Positions 17,101 to 26,453 of a DNA stretch of 64,000 bases are shown one piece after another. The position numbers and the translations under genes are program-made. The DNA is taken from assembly GCA_020072585.1 (NCBI GenBank), contig JAIQGL010000028.1, forward strand, positions 1 through 64,000, written 5' to 3'. Source of the stretch: Terriglobia bacterium (GTDB lineage: Bacteria; Acidobacteriota; Terriglobia; Terriglobales; Acidobacteriaceae). Position 1 is the stretch's first letter. The number at the start of each line of letters is the position of its first letter. The notes under the pieces were generated by a model. The model ran no database searches and was not told where the DNA came from. It saw only the letters and a list, made by a program, of their open reading frames with translations.

Positions 17101-18705
17101 TCATCGCGCCAGTTCGATGGTGGCAAGATAATCATAATTGCCCGGAGGATTGGGCCGCAGGTTTCTGACCCGGCGCGAATGCACCACAACATTATCGAAG
17201 TACCACAGGTTGATATAAGGCAGGTCACGTGCGAGGATCTGCTGCACCTGGGCATAAATCTGCCGGCGCTTTTCCTGGTCTACCGTGCTGCGTCCGGCCT
17301 CAATGAGATGGTCCATTTCAGCATTCACGTAATAGCTGCGGTTCGCATGCTTGGGCGGGAAGCTGGAGGAGTGGAAAGCGTAGTAAAAAATGTCCGGGTC
17401 TTCATTGCCGCCGATCCAGCGCAGTGAGTACAACTGGAATGAGCCTTTTGTCACGTCAGCATAAAATGTGGCGAACTCAAAGCTGCGGATGTCGAGTGCG
17501 ATACCGATTTTCCGCAACTGCTCCTGCAACACCGCCGCAAGCAGGCGCGTCGTCTCTTCCGTTGAGGTCTTCATGGTCAGGTGAAATCGTGTGCCGTCAG
17601 GCCCACGCGCGTATCCGGCCGAGTCAAGCAGGGCGTTGGCCTTTTCTGGACTATAGGGATAGTGCGCCACATCACCGCTATAGGCCCAATGCTGTGGTGG
17701 AAGCACGCTGTCCGCCAGGCGGCCCTGGTCGCCAAACAGGTAATGCAGGATTGTGCCACGGTCAATCGCATACGCCATCGCCTGACGCACGCGCACGTCT
17801 TTCAGGATAGGGTCGCGCAGGTTAAAGGCGAGATAGGAGAGCACTGTTCCCGGTTGCTGCTCAATCTCAAGATTGCGTTCGCCGCGGAGCGTGCCCACCA
17901 TGTCCGCGCTCAGCGATCCGCTGGGGGAAATATCTGCACTGCCTTTGCGTAGCTCCAGGGCGCGCGTGGTGGCATCCGGCACAATGGTAAGGCGGACGCG
18001 CTCAACCTTGGCGTGCTGTCCCCAGTAGTTGTCATTGCGCTCCAAAACAACCTGGCTGTCCGGCTCTTGCAGCACAAAACGGAATGGACCTGAGCCAATG
18101 GGAGAGCGGTTGAAACGCTTGTCACTGCCATAGGGCACAATGCCAAATGCTCCCTCTGACACGTTGTAAAGTAGCGTCCCGTCCGGTTCAGAAAGATGGA
18201 TGATGACCGTTGACTCGTCCGGTGTATCTACGCGGTCCACTAAATTATAAGTTGTTGCCTTGAGCGTGACGAGTGATCCGTCGCGCATGCTGTCCAGCGT
18301 CCACTTGACGTCGCGTGAGGTCAGCGGACGTCCATCATGGAAGTGAATGCCCTGGCGCAGATGGAAGATGTAGGTCAGAGGATCAGGAATCTCCCATTTT
18401 TCCGCCACCCAGGGGACCATGTTGAAATGTTCGTCGCGATGGACCAGAGGATCGAAAATCAGTTCATCAATGCGCTCTGATTGCGCGTCAGTACCCACGC
18501 GCGGATCAAGGTTTGTGGGGCTGCTCTCAATGATCATGACCAGCGTATGAGTGTCCGGGCGTTTCGCGCAGGAGAGCAGCGACGCGCACAGCAGCAAACA
18601 AAAAACTTGAAACCACAAAGGGCACGAAGGAGCACAAAGGGATTGTTGTTCATCGGCCTTTCTCCTTTGTGCTCCTTTGTGACCTTTGTGGTTGTTTTTA
18701 AACAT
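17101..18705 (-). CDS. ABC peptide-binding lipoprotein (SBP_bac_5)
   Basis: A family-5 solute-binding protein of the DppA/OppA/MppA type. ATG 18705 overlaps the anmK stop (ATGTTTAA), which argues for translational coupling and gives 534 residues. The N-terminus before the lipobox (LLLCASLLSC) is unusual because it is encoded by an inverted repeat, so the original start may lie further in, such as a TTG near 18615. Family text follows: IIESSPTNLDPR, HFHDGRPLTSRDVKWTLDS, IGSGPFRF, AMAYAIDRGTI. No permease genes are adjacent. Its position after nagZ and anmK suggests binding of cell-wall peptides. Confidence 0.8.
   Translation of the reverse strand: MFKNNHKGHKGAQRRKADEQQSLCAPSCPLWFQVFCLLLCASLLSCAKRPDTHTLVMIIESSPTNLDPRVGTDAQSERIDELIFDPLVHRDEHFNMVPWVAEKWEIPDPLTYIFHLRQGIHFHDGRPLTSRDVKWTLDSMRDGSLVTLKATTYNLVDRVDTPDESTVIIHLSEPDGTLLYNVSEGAFGIVPYGSDKRFNRSPIGSGPFRFVLQEPDSQVVLERNDNYWGQHAKVERVRLTIVPDATTRALELRKGSADISPSGSLSADMVGTLRGERNLEIEQQPGTVLSYLAFNLRDPILKDVRVRQAMAYAIDRGTILHYLFGDQGRLADSVLPPQHWAYSGDVAHYPYSPEKANALLDSAGYARGPDGTRFHLTMKTSTEETTRLLAAVLQEQLRKIGIALDIRSFEFATFYADVTKGSFQLYSLRWIGGNEDPDIFYYAFHSSSFPPKHANRSYYVNAEMDHLIEAGRSTVDQEKRRQIYAQVQQILARDLPYINLWYFDNVVVHSRRVRNLRPNPPGNYDYLATIELAR
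18611..18693. repeat. 30-bp inverted repeat inside the start of the binding-protein gene
   Basis: The arm at 18611-18640 (starts AACCACAAAGGGCACGAAGG) and the arm at 18664-18693 (ends GACCTTTGTGGTT) match as reverse complements with 2 mismatches in 30, with a 23-bp loop. It resembles the accacaaaggtcacaaagg-type dispersed palindromes of Acidobacteria. It lies between the start codon and the lipobox, encoding a Lys/Gly/His-rich leader. Confidence 0.85.
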
Positions 18706-19843
18706 AGGAAATTTTTCCAAGCACAGCCGGTCTCTGTGCTCCAGTCGCTGATGGAACATTTCCCGGCTGTCCATTCCAGGTCTGGTACGCCAGCAGAGCA
18801 AAGGCCACCGATTCCTTTGCCTGGCTGGGTACACCGAACTCATCCGAGTGTTTAAGACTCAGTCCCAGGTTGACGGCTTCCTGATTCAGCATCTCCATCA
18901 GCGTGGCATTCTGTGTTCCGCCTCCGGAGACAACCCAGTCACGGTATTCTCCGTGACGCAACACAAAACGCTTCAGCGCATGCGCCATGGATGTGGCAGT
19001 AAGGGCCGTGGCCGTGGCAATAACATCTGCATTCGCGGCCTTGCCGCAGCGGCGCAGAAATGCCTGGGAATATTCGCTGCCAAACTCTTCACGACCAGCA
19101 GTCTTGGGTGGCCTTAGTTTGAAATAAGGACCACCAAGCGCGCCTTCAAGCACTGGTTGAAGGACCTTTCCCTGGCGCGCGACTTTGCCTCCACCATCGT
19201 ACGGTCTGTTGAACAGCATTTGCATTAACCGGTCAATCACCATGTTTCCAGGGCCGGTATCAAAGGCAATGATGGCGTCTGGCCCGGCCCCTGCCGGAAT
19301 GGCCGTCAGGTTGGCGATTCCGCCAATGTTCTGCACAATCCGCCCTTTGTTCCTGGCGCGAAAGATCGCATAGTCCAGCAGGGGGACCAGCGGCGCTCCC
19401 TTGCCTCCGGCAGCCATATCGGCAGGACGAAAATCTGACACCACCGGGACGTTCAAACGGGCCGCCACAACGGCTCCCTCGCCCGTTTGCCACGTGCATG
19501 CGATCTTTTTCCCCAGATAAGGTGCCGACGTTCCCTGATGGTAGATGGTTTGTCCATGGCAGCCTACAAGGTCCAGTTTCGGGGAGCCAGCCTTCTTCTG
19601 CGCGCGGTGTACCGCTTCCGCGTAGAGCTCCCCCAGACGAAAGTTCAGCCGTGAAAGCTCCGCCACGCTGATGCTGCTCGCATTCATCGCGGCCAGAACG
19701 GCCTTGCGGACCTCTTTAGGATACTCAGTGTGGTGATGGAAGAGCAGATCAAAGCTCAGATACGAGCCGCGTCCCTGGATGCTCACCACGGCTACATCGA
19801 CCCCGTCCGCCGATGTTCCGCTCATCACTCCGGCAACGATCAA
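18698..19843 (-). CDS. anmK: anhydro-N-acetylmuramic acid kinase
   Basis: A 381-residue kinase that hydrolyses and phosphorylates 1,6-anhydro-MurNAc to MurNAc-6-P in peptidoglycan recycling. Seen: GVMSGTSADGVDVAVV at the N-terminus (phosphate loop), GCHGQTIYH, VVSDFRPADMAAGGKGAPLVP, NIGGIANLT, FDTGPGNMVID and VVSGGGTQN near the end, all typical. Length fits (about 370). The ATG overlaps the nagZ stop by 4 bp and its stop overlaps the binding-protein start, so the three genes form one unit. Confidence 0.95.
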   Translation of the reverse strand: MIVAGVMSGTSADGVDVAVVSIQGRGSYLSFDLLFHHHTEYPKEVRKAVLAAMNASSISVAELSRLNFRLGELYAEAVHRAQKKAGSPKLDLVGCHGQTIYHQGTSAPYLGKKIACTWQTGEGAVVAARLNVPVVSDFRPADMAAGGKGAPLVPLLDYAIFRARNKGRIVQNIGGIANLTAIPAGAGPDAIIAFDTGPGNMVIDRLMQMLFNRPYDGGGKVARQGKVLQPVLEGALGGPYFKLRPPKTAGREEFGSEYSQAFLRRCGKAANADVIATATALTATSMAHALKRFVLRHGEYRDWVVSGGGTQNATLMEMLNQEAVNLGLSLKHSDEFGVPSQAKESVAFALLAYQTWNGQPGNVPSATGAQRPAVLGKISYV

Positions 19844-20967
19844 GCGTTTATCTCCTTTGTGGTGTGCAAGCGGTCGTCGATCACTTCTGCGCCAACGATA
19901 CGGGTGAAGTCCGTAACGAGCTTTTTCAGCTTCTCCACGACTTTGGCTTTCGGTTCGGGGGCAAACCCGCGCAACTCCGCAGAGCGCTTTTTGAAAGCGA
20001 GCACGCGTTGTGCCGCTTTGGCTACATGCGTGGCGAACTTGCTGTCACGCTCCGCCGTGCGCAAAACGGCCTCATAGCCGCGCCAGACCAGCTCCTGGTT
20101 ATGGCATACCAGGAACATGTCAGCACCCGCGCGAAGCGTTTCCACGGCCACGTCTTCAATCTCGCCGGTGGAAAGCACTCCGCCCATCTCCAGATCGTCC
20201 GAGATGATCAGGCCGTTGTAGCCGATCTTCTTGCGCAGCACGTCCTGCATCCATTTGCGGGAAAGAGAAGCCGGCAGCTGGTTGTTGGTGACTTCAGGAT
20301 AGGAAGCATGCGCCACCATGACGAATGGAATCTGGCGGCGAAGTTCGCGATATGGCGCCAGGTCTTCCTCCCACATCTTCTTCCAGTTTTTCTGCACCAC
20401 CGGCATGCTGTGATGGCTGTCGAGGTTGGCTTCTCCCAGTCCCGGGAAGTGCTTCCCGCATCCAAGCACCTTGGCCGCTTTCAGCCCGCGAAGAAATTCT
20501 TTTGCATACACGATTGTGGCTTTCGGATCAGCCGATGCCGTCCGGCTCGTCAGCACGGAACGCGAAGCCTCGAACCCAAGGTCGAAGACCGGGGCAAAAT
20601 CCGTGTTGAAACCGAGCGCACGCGCTTCCAGCCCAAGAACGTTGCCATGCATGCGGAACAGCTTGCGGCTTCCGGTGGCAAATACGTCCTTGACGGAAGG
20701 GGCGGGCGCGATGACTTTCTTCAGGCGATCAACGGTTCCGCCTTCCAGATCAACGCAAAGAAACATGGGAACGCGCGTTGTTGCCTGCGAGTCACGCAGT
20801 AACTGCCACGTCTGGCGCGGTTCTTCAATGTTGCGCGCAAACAGAATCACGCCGCCGGGCTGAAATGTGGCCAGCGTGGTGCGCAGCTTGCTGTCCACCT
20901 CTAGTCCGTCATAGCCGAGAATGAGCAGTTGTCCAACTTGCTGGCGAAGGGTGTCAGTTTTTGACAT
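19840..20967 (-). CDS. nagZ: beta-N-acetylhexosaminidase NagZ
   Basis: A 375-residue family-3 glycosidase from ATG 20967; a TTG-type upstream extension is not needed. It removes GlcNAc from GlcNAc-anhydroMurNAc muropeptides in the cytoplasm. Motifs: LFLCVDLEGGTVDRL, KHFPGLGEANLDSHHSMP (the catalytic His loop) and ISDDLEMGGV with the catalytic Asp. No signal peptide. It heads the unit nagZ-anmK-binding lipoprotein, so the sugar released for AnmK is made by the neighbouring enzyme. Confidence 0.93.
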   Translation of the reverse strand: MSKTDTLRQQVGQLLILGYDGLEVDSKLRTTLATFQPGGVILFARNIEEPRQTWQLLRDSQATTRVPMFLCVDLEGGTVDRLKKVIAPAPSVKDVFATGSRKLFRMHGNVLGLEARALGFNTDFAPVFDLGFEASRSVLTSRTASADPKATIVYAKEFLRGLKAAKVLGCGKHFPGLGEANLDSHHSMPVVQKNWKKMWEEDLAPYRELRRQIPFVMVAHASYPEVTNNQLPASLSRKWMQDVLRKKIGYNGLIISDDLEMGGVLSTGEIEDVAVETLRAGADMFLVCHNQELVWRGYEAVLRTAERDSKFATHVAKAAQRVLAFKKRSAELRGFAPEPKAKVVEKLKKLVTDFTRIVGAEVIDDRLHTTKEINA

Positions 20968-21060
20968 GCTCTCTCGATTATACGAACTTCGGGCGCTCAC
21001 TCACCTGATTCAGCTATTGCCGGAGAAGCTGCGGTTCTCTACGGCCAGATGCAAAGTCGC

Positions 21061-22500
21061 TTACCGGCACTTGGACGATCTGTTGTCAGGGAAATCCTGC
21101 CGTACAAGACCTTGCAGGTCGCGATTCTGAAACCGGCAGTTGGTATTGAAGTTGGGGTCCTGGGAAAAATCTACGCGCATGGCCTTATCGATATGGTTAT
21201 TTTGGAAGACGTTGTTAAAGTTCTCCAGGCCGCTTGCGAAGGAGTAACTGAGAATCGCAGCCTGATTGCGCGCAGTGCCGCCGTCTGATTGAATGGTGTT
21301 GTCAGTAAAAACAGAATTTTGTACCTGCCCCTGTAAAACAATGCCAATGGAGCCTGCTGCATTCAGTTGCACGGAATTGTTCAGAACGCTCCAATTGGAG
21401 AAAGCGTGGTTGGGGCCTCCGCCCCCGATGACGATGCCGTAACGCGCGGGATGGATGAATTGGTTGGACTGGAGGATCACACCGTTGTTCGTGAAGCTGT
21501 CCGCATTAAATCCGTAGTGAGAATCTCTGGAGATGTTATCGTGAAACCAGACTCCTTCCATGGCCCAGCCGCCATAGGCAATGAGGTATCCCTCCACAAC
21601 ATTGTTGCGGACCTCAGCCATGGCAGTGTTTACGATAATGCCATCCATTGCGCCGCCTGGCGGAGAGCCGCTGGTCATGGGCCGGCCAGGCTTGGTGACG
21701 GTAACGTTTTCAATCAGATTTCCGGCGCTTTCGTGCGGATCCAATCCCTGGTCGCTTCCCCAGATCTGCACCGCAAAAGTTTCGTACAAAACATTTCTGA
21801 AGCCCGCATCCCCTGACGCGCCGATCACGTTTACATTATGGATCCAGTGGTTGCCCTGCACGGATCGAAGGACGATTCCTGCGACATTTAAAAGAGGCCC
21901 CCCGGGGGGCGTCAGTTGATCGTGATTGGCATCAATCGTGAGGTCTGAAATCTCAACGCCCGACGAATTTTCAGAATGTGTCCCGATTACCAGGTTACGT
22001 CCTCCGCTGAAGGACGATCCGCTATTGTCGACAAACTGGTCCTGCATATATCCCGCAAGCTGTAACCTGGTTCGATCGACGCCTCGTCCGTGGATTTTCC
22101 AGTTTTTTTCCACGGTAAAGCCGCGCTGGCTGCCCTGTGTGTGTCCCAGGTGCATGGTCCAGTCGTACTGGCCATTGGTCTGGAATGTGCCGCTGGCAAT
22201 GCAGACGATCAGGTTTTCCGCAGCAATATTCTTCTGCGCACCCCAGGTTGGGCGCTCGCCTTGCGCAATGGTGCGCAGAATGGTGTCAAACTTGTCGGCG
22301 GTTGTGCCGTCCAACGGTTCATTGGCGCTGATGCCGGATTGCTGGCCACCTCGGGCTGGAGCGCCGATGAAAATGCGGGTGAAACCTGCGGGCACCGCAG
22401 AAACTGTGCAGTCCTGTGAGGTAACCTCAGGAGTCAGGGGCTTGCAGGATGCCAGCGCCAGAATAAGCGCCGGAAGAAAAACGAGTCGAGCAACGTTCAT
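21061..22500 (-). CDS. right-handed beta-helix lipoprotein
   Basis: A 479-residue protein with a lipoprotein signal (LVFLPALILALASC). The body has repeated short beta-strand turns with N, G, V and I (GVEISDLTIDAN, NHWIHNVNVIGAS, NLIENVTVTKPG, SVFTDNTIQSDG), as in pectin-lyase-like parallel beta-helices that bind or cleave polysaccharides. I cannot pick catalytic residues with confidence. It ends in a Cys-containing tail (NTNCRFQNRDLQ ... SSKC). It stands alone; an AT-rich stretch with TATACT on the minus strand (22647-22652) may be its promoter. Confidence 0.75.
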   Translation of the reverse strand: MNVARLVFLPALILALASCKPLTPEVTSQDCTVSAVPAGFTRIFIGAPARGGQQSGISANEPLDGTTADKFDTILRTIAQGERPTWGAQKNIAAENLIVCIASGTFQTNGQYDWTMHLGHTQGSQRGFTVEKNWKIHGRGVDRTRLQLAGYMQDQFVDNSGSSFSGGRNLVIGTHSENSSGVEISDLTIDANHDQLTPPGGPLLNVAGIVLRSVQGNHWIHNVNVIGASGDAGFRNVLYETFAVQIWGSDQGLDPHESAGNLIENVTVTKPGRPMTSGSPPGGAMDGIIVNTAMAEVRNNVVEGYLIAYGGWAMEGVWFHDNISRDSHYGFNADSFTNNGVILQSNQFIHPARYGIVIGGGGPNHAFSNWSVLNNSVQLNAAGSIGIVLQGQVQNSVFTDNTIQSDGGTARNQAAILSYSFASGLENFNNVFQNNHIDKAMRVDFSQDPNFNTNCRFQNRDLQGLVRQDFPDNRSSKCR

Positions 22501-22847
22501 GCAACTTCCTCGCCAATTTGCGTACGCGAATCCGTTTCAACGGACCGCATAGATCACGCCTTAGGCACGAATAGAAGCCTCCCTGAAGAGAACGGGAAGT
22601 GACCTGAAATCGAGGGTACTTCAAAATGCCTGTGAGACGTTGTGAGAGTATACCGCTGACTAGCAAGATTTATAGACAAGATTAAGAGAATTTAATTAGG
22701 AAACTTTATGCATAAAAATTGAAAAACAATGTCATTCATATGACGCCTTTTGATGCCATGTAAGCCCGGCTAGAAGGGGACAGGCTTGCGACGGTATAGT
22801 CAGTTTTCGGGATAGGCAAGACTAGCTATCAAAAAATAGCTACAGCT
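22501..22847. other. intergenic region upstream of beta-helix gene
   Basis: This stretch is AT-rich from 22660 to 22745 and then holds a small hairpin, TAGCTAT / ATAGCTA, at 22823-22842. Apart from a possible minus-strand -10 box I see no feature. A relic of the mutS 3' end begins at its right edge. Confidence 0.5.
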
Positions 22848-22931
22848 ACCCGATTTGTTTCTTAAGCTCCCACAGCAGATTTCATCGCTTCCAGTGGGGT
22901 AAGGTTGTTCAAGTTCGCTTCTTTCAATTGG
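22848..22931 (-). pseudogene. diverged copy of the mutS 3' end
   Basis: Read on the minus strand this stretch gives [14 protein letters not shown], matching [14 protein letters not shown] at the C-terminus of MutS. After a 1-bp shift it gives ELKKQIG and a stop, against ELKKQI and a stop in MutS. About 70 percent of bases match over 66 bp. The intervening hypothetical gene ends exactly at the left boundary of the match, as if it had been placed between two copies of the mutS end. Confidence 0.7.
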
Positions 22932-23688
22932 CAATCCTGGGAAGGTTTGCTGGATCGAATTTTTGGTGCGCCTCCCGGGCGCTATAGCGCTGGAGAATCT
23001 TTCCGGTGGGCACGGCCACGCGATAGACGTTGAATTCTGAAGCGAAGCGGCAAATGCCAACGTTGGGTACCAGCACTGACAGCACGAGCTCCTGTGATCC
23101 GTTAGTCCATTGCGATCCGACCACATTGGGTAGGCAATATTCTTTGGCCAGCCAGAAGTCCCTGTCAAACTCTTCAGTGAGCTGTGCGGGCAAAGGCAAG
23201 TGCCGAATCGACCGGGCGAAATCCCGACGGGCCGCAGCCTCAAACCTCTTGTGCTTTCTCAATCCGGAATTTGTGACTGCATATAACTGCGTATGCCAGG
23301 TCCCTGTTTCGCCACCGTCAGTCCATGTGAGAAAAAAATAATGTGAATCGGGCGCCCAGCCCAACTCGGCGTTCGTTTTTTCCCCGAACTTTGTGGCGTA
23401 GCGCTTGCCCCCGGCCAACACAGTTACTCTCTCACCCTCAACCTCGATGATTTTACGGCCATCCGGCGAAGGGAGAGACAATGAATTCCTGTCGTAACCC
23501 GCTGCTCCAATACCGTTGAAGAGTGAAACCGTTTGGCTGGACCATGCTCCTCTTCGGACGATACTCTTGCCGTCAAAAGAAGGAGAGGAGGACTGAGAGG
23601 TCGCCAGCGGCTGCACAAGGACCAGCGCCGCCATCAGCAAGGTTGTGTAACGTTGAAAAGAGTAAAATTGTTTCCATACAGCATCCAT
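22924..23688 (-). CDS. secreted hypothetical protein, propeller-like
   Basis: A 254-residue protein whose ATG follows the mutS stop with no gap (TGAATG). It has a signal peptide (TTLLMAALVLVQPLATSQ). Text such as SLPSPDGRKIIEVEGERV and ELGWAPDSHYFFLTWTDGG resembles TolB/WD40-like beta-propeller blades, though one domain of this size would be a partial propeller. Its stop lies at the edge of the mutS-end relic. Expression probably depends on the mutS transcript. Function unknown. Confidence 0.6.
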   Translation of the reverse strand: MDAVWKQFYSFQRYTTLLMAALVLVQPLATSQSSSPSFDGKSIVRRGAWSSQTVSLFNGIGAAGYDRNSLSLPSPDGRKIIEVEGERVTVLAGGKRYATKFGEKTNAELGWAPDSHYFFLTWTDGGETGTWHTQLYAVTNSGLRKHKRFEAAARRDFARSIRHLPLPAQLTEEFDRDFWLAKEYCLPNVVGSQWTNGSQELVLSVLVPNVGICRFASEFNVYRVAVPTGKILQRYSAREAHQKFDPANLPRIAN

Positions 23689-26388
23689 TCAGATCTGTTT
23701 TTTGAGCTCATGCAACAAATTCAGAGCCTCAAGCGGCGTAAGATTGTTTAAGTCCGCCTCTTTCAGCCGGTCGACAATTTTTTGCGAGAGCGGGGTAAAC
23801 ATGGTGAGCTGCATCTGCGGCGCAGAATCTTTTGCGACGGAAGACAGGTGGGCCGTGGTCTGTTGTTCTGCGTTCTCATGTTCATGCAGCACTTCACGCG
23901 CGCGGACGATTACCTCAGGCGGAAGCCCCGCCAGCTTGCCCACCTCAATTCCGTAGCTGCGATCTGCCGAGCCGGCTTCTACTTTCCGCAGAAAGACAAT
24001 GCCGCCCGCGTTCTCCTTCACGGATACGTGAAAGTTCTTTACCCCCGGAAGCCGGTCAAGTTCGGTGAGCTCGTGATAGTGCGTAGCAAAAAGCGTCTTG
24101 GCCCGGCTGGTGGAATGAATGTATTCAATCACGGCCCAGGCAATTGCTAGTCCGTCATAGGTGGCGGTGCCGCGGCCAATTTCATCCAGCAGGATCAGCG
24201 AACGGGGCGTGGCGGTGTTCAGAATCGCCGCTGTTTCGGTCATCTCCACCATGAATGTGGACCGGCCGCGGGCCAGGTTGTCACTGGCGCCGATGCGAGT
24301 GAAGATCCGGTCAACCACCGGCAGCCGCGCGGAGCGCGCCGGCACAAACCCGCCCATCTGCGCCATGAGTACGGTGAGTGCGGTCTGCCGCAAGTAGGTT
24401 GATTTGCCGCCCATGTTTGGCCCGGTGATAAGAAGAATGCTATGGCTGCTCGAATTCAGATAGAGATCATTGGGCACAAACCGGTCATTGCTCCCGGTCA
24501 GCTCCAGTTGCTCCAGCACCGGATGCCGCCCTTCAATGATTTCCAGTTCATCGATTGCATTGATTTTATTGGAATCCGCGGCGGGCTTGGTTTCGAACTT
24601 TGGCCGGCAATAACCGCGGTTCTGCGCGATGAACGCCAGCGAAGCCAATACATCCACTTCCGCCAGCGCCAGAGAGGTCTGCCGGATGCGCCGGGCTTCG
24701 GCCGCAATTGCAGTCCGAAGCTCGGTAAATAATCGTCGCTCAATCTCAACGATCTTTTCCTGGGCGTCCAGCACCTTGGCTTCGTACTCTTTCAGCTCCG
24801 GGGTGGTGAAGCGTTCGGCATTCACCAGCGTCTGCTTGCGCTCATAGTCCGGCGGCGCATGGTGCAGGTTTACCTTGCTGATCTCAATGTAGTAGCCAAA
24901 GATAGAATTGAATTTGACCTTGAGCGAGTTAATGCCTGTGCGCTTGCGCTCGCGCTCTTCTATCTGTGCAATGTACTGCTTGCTGTTGCGGCTCAGGTTG
25001 CGCAGGTCATCCAGTTCCTTGTCGACATCCGGCTGGATCACGCCGCCATCCGCCAGAGTGAGAGGCGGTTCGGCGACGACTGTTTTTTCAATGCGCTCGC
25101 GCAGGTCGCCCAGTTCGTCCAGAAGTGAATTCAGCTCCGCCAGCCGTTCTGCCGCCAGCTTTGCTACTGCGGCCTTGATGCGTGGCAAGCGGTTCAGGCT
25201 GGCGCAGAGTGCCAGCACATCGCGCGGGTTTGCGGTCTCAAGCGTTACGCGGCTCAACAGGCGCTCAATGTCGAGCACGCCCTCGAGCGCCCGGCGCAGC
25301 TCTTCCCGCGCAACAAATTCTTTGACGCCTACTTCCACGGCGTCCAGCCGGTGATTGATCTCGCCAATCTCGATGGAGGGGCGGAGCATCCAGGAGCGTA
25401 GCAGGCGCTTGCCCATGGGCGTGAGCGTGGCGTCAAGCGCGCGGAAGAGCGTGACTTCGTTCCCCGTGTTGGCAAACAGAGGTTCTACGAGTTCGAGATT
25501 GCGGACCGTAACCGCATCCAGAACCAGGTACTCCTGGCGTTCATAGAAACCGATGCGGTCCACGTGCTCCAGCGTGCCACGCTGTGTGGAACGGACGTAA
25601 TGCAGGATCGCCCCGGCCGCGGTTGCCGCCGCCGGACGCCCTTGCAAGCCAAACCCTTCCAGTGACAGCACACCCATCTTGTTTTCCAGCAAAGGCACGG
25701 CATAGTCAGGGGCAAAGACCCAGTCTTCAAGCGGCGTTTCCGTGAAGCGCATGGCGCCGCCGGTCTGTTGCAGGCTGGCCTGCGGCGTGGCGTTGGGTTG
25801 TGTGGGCGCTTCCGCGTTGTTGATCGGCGGTGGGTCAAACAGCGGCAACCCGGAGGGATAAAGAACTTCCCGCGGCCGCAGCTGCTGCAACTCCTCCAGG
25901 ATGCGGCGTTCAGCGTCCGGGCCACGAAATTCGGTGGCGCGAAATTCGCCGGTAGAGAGATCGAGTGCCGCCAGCCCCACCGCGCCGGACGCGCGCGCCA
26001 GGCCGGCGAGAAAATTGTTCTCCTCAGAACCAACGCTTGAATCAATCGCCGTTCCCGGCGTGAGCACCCGCGTTACTTCGCGCCGCACCAGCTTGGTGGC
26101 CGCGTTGGGGACCTCCATCTGCTCGCAGATGGCTACTCTGAAGCCCTTGCGCAACAGTTTGGAAAGATAGTTTTCCGCCGCGTGATAGGGCACGCCGCAC
26201 ATCGGGATGGCATGGTCCTTCTCTTTGTTGCGCGAGGTCAGCGTGATCTGGAGTTCGCGCGCGGCGACCACGGCATCTTCAAAGAAAAGCTCGTAGAAAT
26301 CCCCCAGGCGGAAGAAGAGCAGCGCGTTGGGATGCTCTTTCTTGATCGCGGCGTATTGCCGCATCAGCGGAGTGGAGGGTTCAGTCAT
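23689..26388 (-). CDS. mutS: DNA mismatch repair protein MutS
   Basis: An 899-residue MutS that recognises mismatches and recruits MutL. Seen: [11 protein letters not shown] near residue 30 with the mismatch-contacting Phe-x-Glu, the connector and lever domains, Walker [14 protein letters not shown] near residue 650, [14 protein letters not shown] (Walker B and D loop), FATHYHELT, and a C-terminal [20 protein letters not shown]. Length is slightly over the usual 850-880. mutL is not in the window. Start [12 protein letters not shown] is typical. A diverged copy of its last about 22 codons lies 760 bp downstream. Confidence 0.97.
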   Translation of the reverse strand: MTEPSTPLMRQYAAIKKEHPNALLFFRLGDFYELFFEDAVVAARELQITLTSRNKEKDHAIPMCGVPYHAAENYLSKLLRKGFRVAICEQMEVPNAATKLVRREVTRVLTPGTAIDSSVGSEENNFLAGLARASGAVGLAALDLSTGEFRATEFRGPDAERRILEELQQLRPREVLYPSGLPLFDPPPINNAEAPTQPNATPQASLQQTGGAMRFTETPLEDWVFAPDYAVPLLENKMGVLSLEGFGLQGRPAAATAAGAILHYVRSTQRGTLEHVDRIGFYERQEYLVLDAVTVRNLELVEPLFANTGNEVTLFRALDATLTPMGKRLLRSWMLRPSIEIGEINHRLDAVEVGVKEFVAREELRRALEGVLDIERLLSRVTLETANPRDVLALCASLNRLPRIKAAVAKLAAERLAELNSLLDELGDLRERIEKTVVAEPPLTLADGGVIQPDVDKELDDLRNLSRNSKQYIAQIEERERKRTGINSLKVKFNSIFGYYIEISKVNLHHAPPDYERKQTLVNAERFTTPELKEYEAKVLDAQEKIVEIERRLFTELRTAIAAEARRIRQTSLALAEVDVLASLAFIAQNRGYCRPKFETKPAADSNKINAIDELEIIEGRHPVLEQLELTGSNDRFVPNDLYLNSSSHSILLITGPNMGGKSTYLRQTALTVLMAQMGGFVPARSARLPVVDRIFTRIGASDNLARGRSTFMVEMTETAAILNTATPRSLILLDEIGRGTATYDGLAIAWAVIEYIHSTSRAKTLFATHYHELTELDRLPGVKNFHVSVKENAGGIVFLRKVEAGSADRSYGIEVGKLAGLPPEVIVRAREVLHEHENAEQQTTAHLSSVAKDSAPQMQLTMFTPLSQKIVDRLKEADLNNLTPLEALNLLHELKKQI

Positions 26389-26453
26389 GCAAACAAAAAT
26401 GTTTGGCTGGTGAGCGAATTATATAGCAGCCAAAGCTGCGCGGCGGCTGCCGA

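Noticed and set aside
22800-23243. 147-residue minus-strand frame overlapping the secreted protein gene
   Set aside because: Different frame from the better-supported gene and runs through the mutS-end relic; no family text.
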